A DNA stretch of 64,000 nt, from positions 2,418,001 to 2,482,000 of the forward strand of contig NZ_CP100595.1 in assembly GCF_024267655.1 (NCBI RefSeq), read 5' to 3'. Below the pieces are notes generated by a model. It was not told the DNA's origin, searched no databases, and was given only the letters and a program-made list of their open reading frames with translations. Below are positions 51,069 to 61,657 of this stretch, piece after piece (positions within the stretch are counted from its first letter, which is position 1; the number at the start of each line of letters is the position of its first letter). This stretch comes from Arcobacter roscoffensis. Its GTDB lineage: Bacteria > Campylobacterota > Campylobacteria > Campylobacterales > Arcobacteraceae. A program made the translations under genes and the position numbers.

Positions 51069-51425
51069 TTACTTCAATTCAAATTGTGTAGTATATTCTT
51101 GATTGTCAAGAATTATCTTAAAAGTCCAAGTACCATCTACTCTACCTTTTATATATCTATAATCATAAATAGAACCATGTCCAGCAGGAACTATCATTTC
51201 TCTACTTCTTGAAACCTCACCCGTAGGGTCAATCCACTGAGCTATAATAGTTTGGTCTTCAACACTTCTTTGTGTTTCAAATTTACATATAATTGAATTT
51301 TCATCTTTTAAAATAAGACAATCAACTGAAGACTCTTTCTCTTCTTCTATAAAGTTTTCATTTTCTTGCATTTGAGCAAAAGAAAATGTCACTAGAAATA
51401 AAAAAGGAATTAAAAATCTAGTCAT
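51069..51425 (-). CDS. small secreted protein
   Basis: ATG at 51425 opens the signal peptide TRFLIPFLFLVTFSFAQ; a GTG at 51437 would add four residues. The mature part is about 100 residues of beta strands with two Cys and the segment VEDQTIIAQWIDPTGEV, ending in a beta pattern with TWTFKIILDNQEYTTQFELK. It could be an immunoglobulin-like periplasmic domain. The function is unknown. It is the last gene of a leftward group trpA-bpt-two small genes. Confidence 0.65.
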   Translation of the reverse strand: MTRFLIPFLFLVTFSFAQMQENENFIEEEKESSVDCLILKDENSIICKFETQRSVEDQTIIAQWIDPTGEVSRSREMIVPAGHGSIYDYRYIKGRVDGTWTFKIILDNQEYTTQFELK

Positions 51426-51648
51426 TTTTATTCTCACTTTCTTCTATATCTATATCCATATATTTTAACAATAAATGTTTGATTGGTGCATAAAAAGTTG
51501 TCATAGATGCTACAGCTATAGCTAATTGAGCTATTTTAAATAGTGAGCTATTTTCATCTAATATTAACAATACGCCATAGTAGCTTAGTAACAAAGAAAT
51601 TATAGCACAAATTACAGCCGAAACAATTACAACTATATTATAGTTCAT
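51418..51648 (-). CDS. small two-helix membrane protein
   Basis: Start ATG at 51648 is chosen so that the gene overlaps bpt by 11 bases (a start at 51672 would overlap by 35). The 76 residues contain helices at about 5-22 and 35-55 and an acidic tail. It overlaps the secreted-protein gene downstream. The function is unknown. Confidence 0.65.
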   Translation of the reverse strand: MNYNIVVIVSAVICAIISLLLSYYGVLLILDENSSLFKIAQLAIAVASMTTFYAPIKHLLLKYMDIDIEESENKND

Positions 51649-52375
51649 ATTTTTCCCATACAGTTTCTTCATTTATTGTAGGTCTATTTTTAAGAACTTC
51701 AAATGGCTGATATGCTTCTTTATATCCCATAGAAAAATGATCTTTTATCCAATAACCTAAATATATATAAGGAATATTCATCTCTTTTGCTATTTTAATT
51801 TGAGCTAAAATAGAAAATTTTCCAATTGATAAATCTGCATATTCATGATCATAATAACAATAAATAGCAGAGATAGATTTAGGTAATATATCTACTAAAG
51901 CAACACCTATTAATTTGTCATCTTTCATATACAAAAACTCTTTTGCATATGAAGATTTACCTTCAACATAAGATTTTGCATATTCATTTGGCTCTATTTT
52001 TGTGAAAGGCCAATCTTTTTTTTGGTTCATAAGCTCATGGTATTTGTTGTATAAATCTAAATGTTCAACTGTCATAGATGGAGGTCTAATATAAAGTTTT
52101 GTATCTTTATTTTTAGAAATTACTCTTTTTTCTGATTTTGAAAATTTATAATTTTTAACATCAATCCTCATAGATATACATTTATTACAAGCTCTACACT
52201 CAGGAACAAAGTGCATTTTACCAAACCTTCTCCAGCCTCGCTCAAGCATTTGTTGGTACTGTTCAGTAGAACAGTCAAACATATATCTATATCTTATATC
52301 AGATATTTCATTATCAAAATAAGAACACTCTCTTTGTTCTTCTATAAACTCAATATCTTTATTTAAAATATGCAT
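51638..52375 (-). CDS. bpt: aspartate/glutamate leucyltransferase (Bpt)
   Basis: This 245-residue enzyme adds Leu from Leu-tRNA to proteins with N-terminal Asp or Glu, marking them for ClpS-ClpAP. Features are the N-terminal Cys cluster ECRACNKCISMRIDV, the conserved KSEKRV...NKD segment, and in the C-terminal domain SISAIYCYYDHEYADLSIGKFSILAQI and YIYLGYWI. The start lies two bases after trpA on the same strand. Confidence 0.92.
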   Translation of the reverse strand: MHILNKDIEFIEEQRECSYFDNEISDIRYRYMFDCSTEQYQQMLERGWRRFGKMHFVPECRACNKCISMRIDVKNYKFSKSEKRVISKNKDTKLYIRPPSMTVEHLDLYNKYHELMNQKKDWPFTKIEPNEYAKSYVEGKSSYAKEFLYMKDDKLIGVALVDILPKSISAIYCYYDHEYADLSIGKFSILAQIKIAKEMNIPYIYLGYWIKDHFSMGYKEAYQPFEVLKNRPTINEETVWEKYEL

Positions 52376-52376
52376 T

Positions 52377-53132
52377 TTATTGGTTTATTTTTTCTTTAAT
52401 CTCTTTTGCAATTGAAGAGATTTTATTTATTTTTTCACTATTTGATAAGCTATCATCAATTAAGTGCTTTACAAAAGCACTTCCTACAATAACACCATCA
52501 ACACCTTTTACTTTTTCTTCACAAGTTTTTTCATCAACACCAAACCCAATATATAAAGGAGTTGTAGTATGTTTTCTTACATTCTCAATTACTTTTGATA
52601 AATCTTCACTTTGACCACTACCTGTAATACCTGCGTAAGCAACCATATAGATAAACTTTTGTGAATTTTCAACTACTTGCTTAATTCTGTCTTCATTATG
52701 AGTTGGAGCTACAAATGAAATATTTGCTTTATTGTATTTAGTATATAAATCTTTTAAATTTTCTGCCATTTCAAAAGGTACATCTGGAATAATTGTTCCA
52801 TTTACACCAAATTCATCTGCTTTTTTTAAAAAGTTCTCAACTCCATAACTAAAGAAAGGATTCATATATCCCATCCATAAAGTATCAATATCTTTTGCTA
52901 TTTTTGAAGATACTTCAAATAAATCGTCAAGTTTAAAGTTATTTGCTAAAGCTATCTGATTTGCCTTTTCAATTACAGGTCCATCAGCAACAGGATCAGA
53001 GAAAGGAATACCTAACTCCAAAATATCAACTCCTGCTTCTTTCATACTAAAAGCTAAATCTATACTAAAACTATTATCAGGAACTGATGAAGTTATATAA
53101 CCAACTAATTTTTTCTGTGTGTTCTCACCCAT
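52377..53132 (-). CDS. trpA: tryptophan synthase alpha subunit
   Basis: The 251-residue TIM barrel releases indole from indole-3-glycerol phosphate. The catalytic Glu is in ILELGIPFSDP and the Asp in SDPVADGPVIEKA. YAGITGSG and GFGVDEKTCEE bind phosphate. No trpB is next to it in this window. It precedes bpt in one operon. The ATG at 53132 lies in a weak ribosome context. Confidence 0.95.
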   Translation of the reverse strand: MGENTQKKLVGYITSSVPDNSFSIDLAFSMKEAGVDILELGIPFSDPVADGPVIEKANQIALANNFKLDDLFEVSSKIAKDIDTLWMGYMNPFFSYGVENFLKKADEFGVNGTIIPDVPFEMAENLKDLYTKYNKANISFVAPTHNEDRIKQVVENSQKFIYMVAYAGITGSGQSEDLSKVIENVRKHTTTPLYIGFGVDEKTCEEKVKGVDGVIVGSAFVKHLIDDSLSNSEKINKISSIAKEIKEKINQ

Positions 53133-53198
53133 TTAAAATAATCCTATTAAATATTTATAAAATATTACATTCTATCAAAAATCATCTTTTTTTTATAT

Positions 53199-56100
53199 TT
53201 AATCTTCCTTCTTTAGTTTCTTTGGAAGATGTATTATGATTTTTGCTCCTAGATAAACTTCATTATTTACTTTTAACTCTTCATTTATAATTTTTATATC
53301 GCCATTTAAACTTTCATTTATTATCTTATAACACATATAAAGTCCAAGACCTGTTCCTTGTGATTCATGTTTTGTAGTAAAATATGGTTCAAACACTTTC
53401 TTTAAAATATTATCAGGTATTCCTCCTGCATTATCATGAATAGTAATAACAACACCCTCCTCAAACTCTTCAAGAAAAACTCTTACTACTCTATTTTCTT
53501 CATCTACATCTTTAAGAGCATCTTTTGCGTTATTTAGAATATTTGAAAGACATTGAATTAATTCATTCTCATAACTTTCAATTCTTAGATTTCCTTTCAT
53601 TTTAGTTTGAATATTTATGTAGTTATTTGCCATAGCAGTACCTACAATATTTAAAGCTTTATTGATACTACTACTTACATTAAACTCATCTTTGAATTTG
53701 TCACCTTTTATAAAATTCCTAAAATCATCAATTGTTTGAGATAGATACTTTGAAGTATCAGTTATTTTAGTCATATCCTTTACTAAATCTTCATGATTTA
53801 TTTCTAAATTCATGTCATATTTAAGTTTATAAGAACTTGATATTGAAGATATTATAGTCAAAGGCTGTCTCCATTGATGTGCAATATTTCCAATCATTTC
53901 ACCTAGGGCTACCATTTTAGATTGTTCTGTGATGATTCTATTTTTATTTTCAATCTCTTGACTTTGTAAAATCTCTAAAGTGATATTTATAAGTTCTATT
54001 AAATAGTAATCACTATTATCTAGTTTTACCAAACTTACATGAATTAAAAAGTGTTCATCTTTTCCATCTTTTGATAAAATCACTTTTAAATTTTTTTCAG
54101 GCTTATTATACAAGTCTTCAACCCAAGTATTTGCATCAGTATTTAAAGAAGATATATAGCTTTGAGCATCTACTTTCTTAAATAAATTAAACATACACAC
54201 ATAATCTTTTTTAAAATCTTCCACATTTTCATATGAATCAAAAAAGTTCAAAAAGGCTTTATTCACCTTTGTCATTTCACTTCCTGAATGAAGAACTAAC
54301 ATAGTTGAAGAGCCATTTAAAATAGAATCATATTCATCTTTTTGCTTTTGAATACTTAATCTTTTTTCCACTTCTTTATTAATTTTCATCTTCAAAATAA
54401 ATATTAAAATAGCTAAAGTTAAAATAACTAATAAAGCACCAATTAAATACTTCCATAAAAAAGTATAAGTTTCATTTTGTTGATACTCAACCTTTAACCA
54501 TTTATCAATAATTTCATCCCTTTTTTGAATATCAATTTGATTTATACCTTTATTTAATATTGATAATAAAACTGGATTATTATTGTTAACACCAATTTTT
54601 TGATGTCCAATAGTTTCATTAAAATGAATTACATTTACTTTTAGGTCTGATATTAGATATTTCTTAATATTATGAAGTATTATAGGTAAAGGAGCAAAAA
54701 TACCATCAACTTTTTCTTCACTTATTAAACTAAGAGCATCCTTGTAATTGTTTACAATCATTACTTTTATATCAGGAAAGTTTTTAGATAAATACTCTAC
54801 TTCAACAGTCTGTTTTTTTACTACTAAAATTTTATTTTTAAAGCCTTTTAAATTTGAATGTTTTTGAAAATCATTTTTTGTGATAACACCCATTGGAATA
54901 GTAATATAAGGTTTTGTAAAAAGAAGCTTTTCTTTTCTTGTTTCGCTTTCATTGATATTTACAATTCCATCTATTTCATGATTCATTGCTTTATTTAAAG
55001 CTTTTGGCCAAGTATCTATATGGAAATTTATTTTTTTACCTATTTGTTTTTCTAAAGCTTCGATAAAATCTACAGAAAGACCTTTTAACTCTTTATTTTC
55101 ATCAAGAAAATTCATTGGAGCATAGTCATTATCTACTCCTAAAACAATCTCATTTTTACTAAGCCAAATTCTTTCTTCACTTGTTAGTTCAAAAGATGGG
55201 TTTTTATGTTCATTTGTTATAAACCATTTTTTCTTTATTTCATTTAACTGTGAAATAGATAAAGACTCTTCAACTTTATTTATCAAAGATATAAGGATTT
55301 CATTATTCTTATTTGATGCAATATATAAACTATTTACAGATTCATTTTCTTTTATATACTTTAAATTTGTAATATAATTTTCTAGCATCACATGTTGTAG
55401 TGAACCCAATGTTCCATGACCTATATCTGCAAAACCATCAGATACAGCCCTTACAACCTCTGTACTATTTTTAAGCGCTAAAACTTCAATATTTGGGTAT
55501 TTTGCTTGTATTAATTCATCAACAAAATAGTCTTTTACAATAGCTAATTTCTTACCATCTAAATCCTCAAAACTATCTACTATTTGATTATCTCTTCTTA
55601 AAACAAAGCCATTAGTTATTTTAAGAAAACTATTTTTTGTATACAAGAAATCATTTTCTCGTTTTTTTGTTTTTGCTATATTTAAAACCAAATCAAGCTC
55701 ATTTGCTTTTAATTTATCTAAAGCACTACTCCAAGAAATATCCCTAACAAACTCTAATTCCAAACCTAATTCATCTGCTATTTTTTTAATATAATCAATT
55801 GAATATCCCATGGGTTTATCATTTAAAATATAGTTATATGGAGCCCAATCTTTTTCATTATAAACTTTTAAAACTTTTTTATTTTCTATCCAAGCCAATT
55901 CTTCTTTTGTAAAAGTCTTTAAGACTTTATTTTTCTTTTTCTCAAATGCTAATTTCCATTTTTCTTTTAAATATAACTCTTCTTCATATTTAACTTGTGA
56001 TATTGCAATATCAAGTATTTCTTGAAATATTTGCCAGTCTTTTCGAACTCCAATTCTTTCAAAATATTTAGAAATACCTTCTATCTTTGCTTCTGCACTT

Positions 56101-56723
56101 ATTGCTACATTTGTTATAAAATGTTCATTTATTAAGTGTTCAAAAGTAGAAGCCATACCAACAGTAGCATCAGCCTGACCAGTTGATACAGCTTTTAAAG
56201 CTTCTAAATTATCTTTTGAAAATAATAACTTTACCTCTGGATAATATTTTGTAAAAAGTGATTCAAAATAATAACCTTTTGGAATAGCTAAGGTTTTACC
56301 TTTTAACTCTTCAATTGAGTTAATTGCTTTATCTTTTTTTGAATATATAAAAGGATAGGATTTTAAATAAGGTTTTGTAAAACTCAAATACTCTTGTCTT
56401 TCATCTGTCTTCACAACATTTAAAACTATATCAATTTCTTTCTTTTTTGCCATTTCAAGATATTCATCCCAAGAACGACCTTGAGTGTACTGTACTTTTA
56501 TTCCAAGTTTTGAAGCAAGTAGATCCATAAAATCTATGGAATATCCCTGAGCAATACTATTTTTGCTAAAATTTATAGGAATATAATCAGCTTCATTTTG
56601 AGCAACAATAACAGGATGTTCTTTAAGCCATAAAGTTTGCTTTTCGCTAAGTCCTGAAACACTAATATTTGCATAGAGATTTATAACAAGTATTGTAAAG
56701 AATAAAATTAATTTTTTAATCAT
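53199..56723 (-). CDS. hybrid sensor: three solute-binding domains, PAS, histidine kinase (BvgS-like)
   Basis: The 1174-residue membrane kinase has a signal peptide (1-17) and three periplasmic SBP_bac_3 domains (about 25-255, 270-500 and 515-745), each with the DIVLNV / [13 protein letters not shown]-type strand. One helix follows (about 755-777), then a PAS domain (about 800-900) and a kinase with H box [16 protein letters not shown] and ATP boxes [17 protein letters not shown] and GTGLGLYM. There is no receiver domain and no response regulator next to it. Three domains suggest several ligands, such as amino acids. Confidence 0.93.
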   Translation of the reverse strand: MIKKLILFFTILVINLYANISVSGLSEKQTLWLKEHPVIVAQNEADYIPINFSKNSIAQGYSIDFMDLLASKLGIKVQYTQGRSWDEYLEMAKKKEIDIVLNVVKTDERQEYLSFTKPYLKSYPFIYSKKDKAINSIEELKGKTLAIPKGYYFESLFTKYYPEVKLLFSKDNLEALKAVSTGQADATVGMASTFEHLINEHFITNVAISAEAKIEGISKYFERIGVRKDWQIFQEILDIAISQVKYEEELYLKEKWKLAFEKKKNKVLKTFTKEELAWIENKKVLKVYNEKDWAPYNYILNDKPMGYSIDYIKKIADELGLELEFVRDISWSSALDKLKANELDLVLNIAKTKKRENDFLYTKNSFLKITNGFVLRRDNQIVDSFEDLDGKKLAIVKDYFVDELIQAKYPNIEVLALKNSTEVVRAVSDGFADIGHGTLGSLQHVMLENYITNLKYIKENESVNSLYIASNKNNEILISLINKVEESLSISQLNEIKKKWFITNEHKNPSFELTSEERIWLSKNEIVLGVDNDYAPMNFLDENKELKGLSVDFIEALEKQIGKKINFHIDTWPKALNKAMNHEIDGIVNINESETRKEKLLFTKPYITIPMGVITKNDFQKHSNLKGFKNKILVVKKQTVEVEYLSKNFPDIKVMIVNNYKDALSLISEEKVDGIFAPLPIILHNIKKYLISDLKVNVIHFNETIGHQKIGVNNNNPVLLSILNKGINQIDIQKRDEIIDKWLKVEYQQNETYTFLWKYLIGALLVILTLAILIFILKMKINKEVEKRLSIQKQKDEYDSILNGSSTMLVLHSGSEMTKVNKAFLNFFDSYENVEDFKKDYVCMFNLFKKVDAQSYISSLNTDANTWVEDLYNKPEKNLKVILSKDGKDEHFLIHVSLVKLDNSDYYLIELINITLEILQSQEIENKNRIITEQSKMVALGEMIGNIAHQWRQPLTIISSISSSYKLKYDMNLEINHEDLVKDMTKITDTSKYLSQTIDDFRNFIKGDKFKDEFNVSSSINKALNIVGTAMANNYINIQTKMKGNLRIESYENELIQCLSNILNNAKDALKDVDEENRVVRVFLEEFEEGVVITIHDNAGGIPDNILKKVFEPYFTTKHESQGTGLGLYMCYKIINESLNGDIKIINEELKVNNEVYLGAKIIIHLPKKLKKED

Positions 56724-56865
56724 ATGTATAATAACCTTTTTTCGTTACTTTAATGTAGCTTTATATTTATTAATTTTTTCTAAAACAGCGCCTACTTTAC
56801 GATAATGTTGGAATAATTTAGATACAATATTTAGAAATTTATATACACTATTAGGAAAACTTAAA

Positions 56866-57675
56866 ATGAGTATTATCAAAAATGATTTTGAAAAAATGAA
56901 TGTAACAAAAATAAAAAAAGCTAAAAATAATAAAAAACTTACAATGATTACAGCTTATGATGCACTTTTTGCGAAACTATTTGAAGAGATTGCTGATATG
57001 ATTTTAGTAGGTGATAGTTTAAACATGAGCTTCGCTGGAAAGCCAGATACTTTATCTGCAACACTTGATCAAATGATTTATCACACAAATGCAGTTTGTA
57101 CAGGAGCACCTAAAGCCTTTGTAATTTTAGATATGCCTTTTGGAACTTACAACAATGAAAATGACGCTTTAAACAATGCAGTAAAAGTTTACCAAGAAAC
57201 AAGTGCAGCAGCAGTAAAAATTGAAGGTGGAGAAGATAGAGCACATATTATCAAACATCTAACATCAAATTCTATTGCTGTTATGGGACATATTGGACTT
57301 ATGCCTCAGTATGTGAGAAGTGAAGGTGGATACAAAGTAAGAGGAAAAACACCAGAAGATACAGAACAACTAATCAAAGATGCAATTGCAGTTGAAAAAG
57401 CAGGAGCTTTTGCTGTTGTTATTGAAGGTGTCATGAGTGATGCTGCTAAAAAAATTAGTGAAGCTGTATCTATTCCTACTATTGGTATTGGTGCTGGAAA
57501 CGTGACTGATGGACAAGTTTTAGTTTGGTCTGATATGCTTGGTTTCTTTGAAGAGTTTAAACCAAAATTTGTAAGACACTACATGAATGGTGCAGAAACT
57601 GTAAAAGAAGCAGTAAATCAATATAGAAGTGATGTTCAAGACTCGTCATTTCCTGCAAAAGAGGAAGAGTACTAA
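56866..57675 (+). CDS. panB: 3-methyl-2-oxobutanoate hydroxymethyltransferase
   Basis: The 269-residue enzyme makes ketopantoate, the first committed step to pantothenate and CoA. Motifs are [16 protein letters not shown] with the metal Asp, [44 protein letters not shown] and IGIGAG. It starts a rightward run panB-ruvB-permease. Confidence 0.96.
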   Translation: MSIIKNDFEKMNVTKIKKAKNNKKLTMITAYDALFAKLFEEIADMILVGDSLNMSFAGKPDTLSATLDQMIYHTNAVCTGAPKAFVILDMPFGTYNNENDALNNAVKVYQETSAAAVKIEGGEDRAHIIKHLTSNSIAVMGHIGLMPQYVRSEGGYKVRGKTPEDTEQLIKDAIAVEKAGAFAVVIEGVMSDAAKKISEAVSIPTIGIGAGNVTDGQVLVWSDMLGFFEEFKPKFVRHYMNGAETVKEAVNQYRSDVQDSSFPAKEEEY

Positions 57676-57677
57676 GA

Positions 57678-58709
57678 ATGGAAAGAGTTGTAGAAGTTGA
57701 GCAAGTCTCTTTTGAAGAGGATAATGCAGAAGTTAGTTTACGTCCTTCTTCATGGGATGATTATATAGGTCAAGAAAAAATCAAGAAAAACTTAAAAGTT
57801 TTTATCGAAGCTTCAAAAAAAAGAGCTGAAGCTTTAGATCATATACTTTTTTATGGACCTCCAGGACTTGGTAAAACTACTATTTCATATCTTATTTCAA
57901 ATGAAATGAACACAAACATCAAAATTACAGCAGGTCCTATGATAGAAAAATCAGGGGATTTAGCTGCAATTTTAACTAACCTTGAAGAAGGTGATATTCT
58001 TTTTATTGATGAGATTCACAGACTTAGTCCTGCTGTTGAAGAGATACTTTATCCTGCAATGGAAGATTATAGACTAGATATTATTATAGGTTCAGGACCT
58101 GCTGCTCAAACTGTAAAAATTGACTTACCAAGATTTACTTTAATTGGTGCAACAACAAGAGCTGGAATGCTTTCAAATCCTTTAAGAGAGAGATTTGGTA
58201 TGCACTTTAGAATGCAATTTTATACTCATGCTGAACTTGCAAAAATCATTCAAAAAGCTTCTGTTAAGCTTGAAAAAAACTGTGAAGACGATGCCGCACA
58301 TGAAATTTCAAGAAGAAGTAGAGGAACACCAAGAGTTGCATTAAGACTACTTAGAAGAGTAAGAGATTTTGCTGAAGTTGAAAATGAAAACTCAATTCAT
58401 TTAAAAAGAGCTCAATATGCACTTGATGAACTTGGAGTTAATGAAACAGGTTTTGATGAGATGGACATAAACCTACTTGAACTTCTAGTTTCAAATAAAG
58501 GTAAGCCAATGGGACTTTCTACAATGGCGGCTGCACTTAGTGAAGACGAGGGAACTATTGAAGATGCAATTGAGCCTTATCTTTTAGCAAATGGATATAT
58601 AGAAAGAACGGCAAGAGGAAGAATAGCTTCTGTGAAAACATATGAAATGTTTAGATTATCTTATCCAGGAAGTGAAAAACTTCATGAAAATCAAGGACAG
58701 CTTCTTTGA
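57678..58709 (+). CDS. ruvB: Holliday junction branch migration helicase RuvB
   Basis: The protein is 343 residues. It has [15 protein letters not shown], Walker [16 protein letters not shown], Walker [15 protein letters not shown], the sensor [18 protein letters not shown], and a winged helix with TARGRIAS. It drives branch migration with RuvA. It starts two bases after panB; the stop overlaps the next start. Confidence 0.98.
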   Translation: MERVVEVEQVSFEEDNAEVSLRPSSWDDYIGQEKIKKNLKVFIEASKKRAEALDHILFYGPPGLGKTTISYLISNEMNTNIKITAGPMIEKSGDLAAILTNLEEGDILFIDEIHRLSPAVEEILYPAMEDYRLDIIIGSGPAAQTVKIDLPRFTLIGATTRAGMLSNPLRERFGMHFRMQFYTHAELAKIIQKASVKLEKNCEDDAAHEISRRSRGTPRVALRLLRRVRDFAEVENENSIHLKRAQYALDELGVNETGFDEMDINLLELLVSNKGKPMGLSTMAAALSEDEGTIEDAIEPYLLANGYIERTARGRIASVKTYEMFRLSYPGSEKLHENQGQLL

Positions 58710-59752
58710 AACCAGTCTACTTTTTAATTGCTATTGCTATAGTTACAATCTTTTTTATGGTGGAATTATTCTCTCCATTTTTAAAAGCTATGTTTGTAGC
58801 CTTACTTTTAGCAGTAGCAACAAACTCTTTGACTTTTTTCTTAGAGAATAGATTAAAAAGTAGAATAGCCTCGACATCTTTTATGACTCTTGGCTTAGCT
58901 GGAATATTTTTTATTCCCGTTATGTATTGTATTTTTTCCTTTGCAAATGCCTTTAAAGGAATTGATCAAAAACTGCTTATAAATAGTTTTGAGAAACTAA
59001 AACTTTGGGTTGAAAACATATCAGAAGACTTTCACTTTTTAAAAGACCTTTTAAATCAAATCTTAGAAAAAATCGATGTGGGACAACTAGCTCAAAACAT
59101 CATATCTACAGGAGCATATCTAGGGAAAAACTCCGCATCTTTTATGATGGATATGGTTATGATACTTATATTTTTCTTCTTTTTTACATTATATGCACAA
59201 AGTCTTTCTACATATGTAAAAGGCTTATTACCTATAAAAAAAGATGATTCAATTATTCTTTTCTCAGAATCATCAAATGTAATGACAGTAGTTTTATACT
59301 CTATTTTAGTTACTGCTGTATTTGAAGGGTTTTTATTTGGTTTCTTCCTAACATTTTATAGATATGATGGCTTACTTTTTGGGGTTTTATATGGTTTTGC
59401 ATCACTAATACCTGTAATTGGAGGAGCTATTATGTGGGTTCCAATAGCTATTTATGAAGCAGTGACAGGAAGCATAACAAACGCTATTGTAATAGCTGCT
59501 TATTCTATTTTAATGATTTCTATTTTTGCAGATACCTTTGCTAAACCTATAATCATAAAATATATAAACCAAAAAATAGTTAGAAGTCCTACTAAAATAA
59601 ATGAAATTTTAATCTTCTTCTCTATTGTAGCTGGACTATCAACTTTTGGCTTTTGGGGTATGATTATAGGTCCTGCTACAGTGACATTTTTTATCTCAAT
59701 AATGCACTTAGTTAAGAAGTATTCTGATGAATTTAAAGAGAATATACCCTAA
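58706..59752 (+). CDS. AI-2E family transporter (TqsA/PerM-like)
   Basis: A TTG start at 58706 overlaps the ruvB stop (TTGA). AAGGACAG is upstream. The 348 residues contain about seven to eight membrane helices: two near the N-terminus, a long extracytoplasmic part, then [20 protein letters not shown] and the conserved [23 protein letters not shown]. This family includes permeases and antiporters with varied substrates, so autoinducer export is not implied. Confidence 0.9.
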   Translation: MKPVYFLIAIAIVTIFFMVELFSPFLKAMFVALLLAVATNSLTFFLENRLKSRIASTSFMTLGLAGIFFIPVMYCIFSFANAFKGIDQKLLINSFEKLKLWVENISEDFHFLKDLLNQILEKIDVGQLAQNIISTGAYLGKNSASFMMDMVMILIFFFFFTLYAQSLSTYVKGLLPIKKDDSIILFSESSNVMTVVLYSILVTAVFEGFLFGFFLTFYRYDGLLFGVLYGFASLIPVIGGAIMWVPIAIYEAVTGSITNAIVIAAYSILMISIFADTFAKPIIIKYINQKIVRSPTKINEILIFFSIVAGLSTFGFWGMIIGPATVTFFISIMHLVKKYSDEFKENIP

Positions 59753-59768
59753 GGTATCATTTCTCTTT
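59735..59768. terminator. bidirectional terminator between permease and lipA
   Basis: AAAGAGAATATACC, loop CTAA, GGTATCATTTCTCTTT. The stem is long with small mismatches and overlaps the permease stop. Confidence 0.75.
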
Positions 59769-59781
59769 AATTCTTAAATTT

Positions 59782-60696
59782 TTAGATTTCAAGCTCTTTA
59801 TTTGCACTTTCATGACCTAAATACTCATGGGCTAAATAAGAACTTCTAGCATATGGACTTGAATGAACAAACTTAAACCCCATATCTAAAGCAAGTTGTT
59901 TATATCTTTCAAATTGCTCAGGTCTAACAAACTCTTTTACCTTAGCATAATCGCCACTTGGAGCTAAATATTGACCTATACTTAAAAACTCACAACCAAC
60001 ATCAAGTAAGTCTTTAAAAACTTGAATCATCTCTTCTTCTGTTTCCCCTAGTCCTACCATAAGTGCTGTTTTTGTTTTTATTTTATTTTGACCTAACTCT
60101 TTTAATCTTTTTAAAACTTGAAGTGATCTTTCATAAGAAGCATTTCTTCTTATTTTGTACATACTAGGTACTGTTTCGATATTATGACCTATGATAACAG
60201 CTCCTGAATCTATTACCTTTTGAAGAGACTCTTCTTTTGCTTTAAAATCTGGTATTAAAACTTCTACTTGTGTTCCAGGTGATTTTTCTAAAATATCACG
60301 AGTAACCCTATAAAATTGACTAGCTCCTCCATCTGGTAAATCATCCCTAGCTGGACTTGTAATTACTACAAATTTTAAACCAAGTTGTATTACTGATTTT
60401 GTAACCTGTTCTATTTCTTCTAAATTAACCTCTGTTGGAAGTCCTGTTTTTACATTACAATAAGTACATCTTCTTGTACAAATATTTCCTAGGATTAAAA
60501 AAGTTGCATTTTTCTTAGAAAAACACTCACTAATATTTGGACACTTTGCTTCTTGACAAATAGTATGCAATCCACCTACTTCTTTTAAAAGCGATTCCAT
60601 CTCTTTTTGAGCACTTGGATTAATCTTTTTTCTAAGCCACTCAGGTTTCCTAAATTTTACTTCTTTTTTTGGAGCACTACTAGTAAACGAAGTCAT
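59782..60696 (-). CDS. lipA: lipoyl synthase
   Basis: This radical-SAM enzyme of 304 residues inserts two sulfurs into octanoyl groups. Both iron-sulfur motifs are present: CQEAKCPNISEC for the auxiliary cluster and CTRRCTYCNV for the SAM cluster. The C-terminal SSPYARSSYLA region carries the extra Ser. The start overlaps the acyltransferase gene by 17 bases, so both act in the same operon on lipoylated enzymes such as the pyruvate dehydrogenase that follows. Confidence 0.97.
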   Translation of the reverse strand: MTSFTSSAPKKEVKFRKPEWLRKKINPSAQKEMESLLKEVGGLHTICQEAKCPNISECFSKKNATFLILGNICTRRCTYCNVKTGLPTEVNLEEIEQVTKSVIQLGLKFVVITSPARDDLPDGGASQFYRVTRDILEKSPGTQVEVLIPDFKAKEESLQKVIDSGAVIIGHNIETVPSMYKIRRNASYERSLQVLKRLKELGQNKIKTKTALMVGLGETEEEMIQVFKDLLDVGCEFLSIGQYLAPSGDYAKVKEFVRPEQFERYKQLALDMGFKFVHSSPYARSSYLAHEYLGHESANKELEI

Positions 60697-61423
60697 ATTT
60701 TTCCTTTAGTAATTTTTTTTCTTCTTCTTTTTCTTTATCATTTAATTCTGAATTTATTAAATCCACATTAAAAGTCTCTTGAAATGACTCAATTAAAAGC
60801 TTTGTAGCTTCATCATATGTTAAGTCAATTCCTAAATCCTCTAGTGTAAGTCCTATTCTATTATCAAGAACTTTTTTATCATTTACAGAATATAAAGGAA
60901 TTGAACCATGCTGAAACACAAGTCGTTTTGTTCTTCTTTGTGCATTTCCACCTATTTTATCTTTATCTATTAAAATATCATAAGCTTCAAATCCAACTTG
61001 ACAAAACTCATTTTTACTTAAATTTACATCTTCTATATCTTTAGCATAATTAGCATCAAGTCCAAGTTTTTTATAAAAATTAATTAGAAAGTAACAAATC
61101 TTTTCATATGATTCTTTAATCTTATAATCTTTAAAATAGCTACTTGGTAAGACCAAAGAGTATGATAAATCATGTCCATGAAAAAGTACTCCTCCACCTG
61201 TAACTCTTTTGGCAATATCTTCACTAAAATCATTTAAATAAGAATAATCTTTAATATCCTGAGAAATACCAATAGTTATGGATTTACTCCAGTGGTAAAT
61301 TCTTAAAATAGGAGAAGAACTTTCATTAAAATTCTTAATTAAAGCCTCATCTTTACACATATTTACTTTTGCTAAATTTTGGCTATTTATTATTACTCTA
61401 AATGATGATTTTTCATCAATCAA
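60680..61423 (-). CDS. lipoate-protein ligase / octanoyltransferase of the LplA-LipM family
   Basis: The 247-residue biotin/lipoate-ligase fold shows VTGGGVLFHGHDLSYSLVLP and KIGGNAQRRTKRLVFQHGSIPL. In the segment FCQVGFEAYDILID the Cys lies seven positions before Tyr, as the acyl-accepting Cys of LipM does, so it may transfer octanoyl groups from ACP to lipoyl domains. An LplA-type lipoate ligase is the other option. It is followed by lipA in one operon and is divergent from aceE. Confidence 0.82.
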   Translation of the reverse strand: MIDEKSSFRVIINSQNLAKVNMCKDEALIKNFNESSSPILRIYHWSKSITIGISQDIKDYSYLNDFSEDIAKRVTGGGVLFHGHDLSYSLVLPSSYFKDYKIKESYEKICYFLINFYKKLGLDANYAKDIEDVNLSKNEFCQVGFEAYDILIDKDKIGGNAQRRTKRLVFQHGSIPLYSVNDKKVLDNRIGLTLEDLGIDLTYDEATKLLIESFQETFNVDLINSELNDKEKEEEKKLLKEKYDFVY

Positions 61424-61657
61424 TATAAAACCTTTTTTTAATATTTTTCTATTATATTTGATATTCTTTCTATTTTCACTTAAATTTTTAAATAAATCTT
61501 ATTTTAAGTCTACATTAACTAAAAATATGTACCATACTATCACAATACAATATAAGGCTACTGTTATTACATTATTCCTTCATATTATTACAATATGTTA
61601 ATAAGAAATACTTGTTTTAACTTAAATTTTTTATAAAAAATCTATAAGGAAAAAGAA

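Noticed and set aside
61424-61657. AT-rich gap between the lipoyl transferase gene and aceE, checked for hidden genes
   Set aside because: No frame with a ribosome site or recognisable product; it probably holds only divergent promoters.
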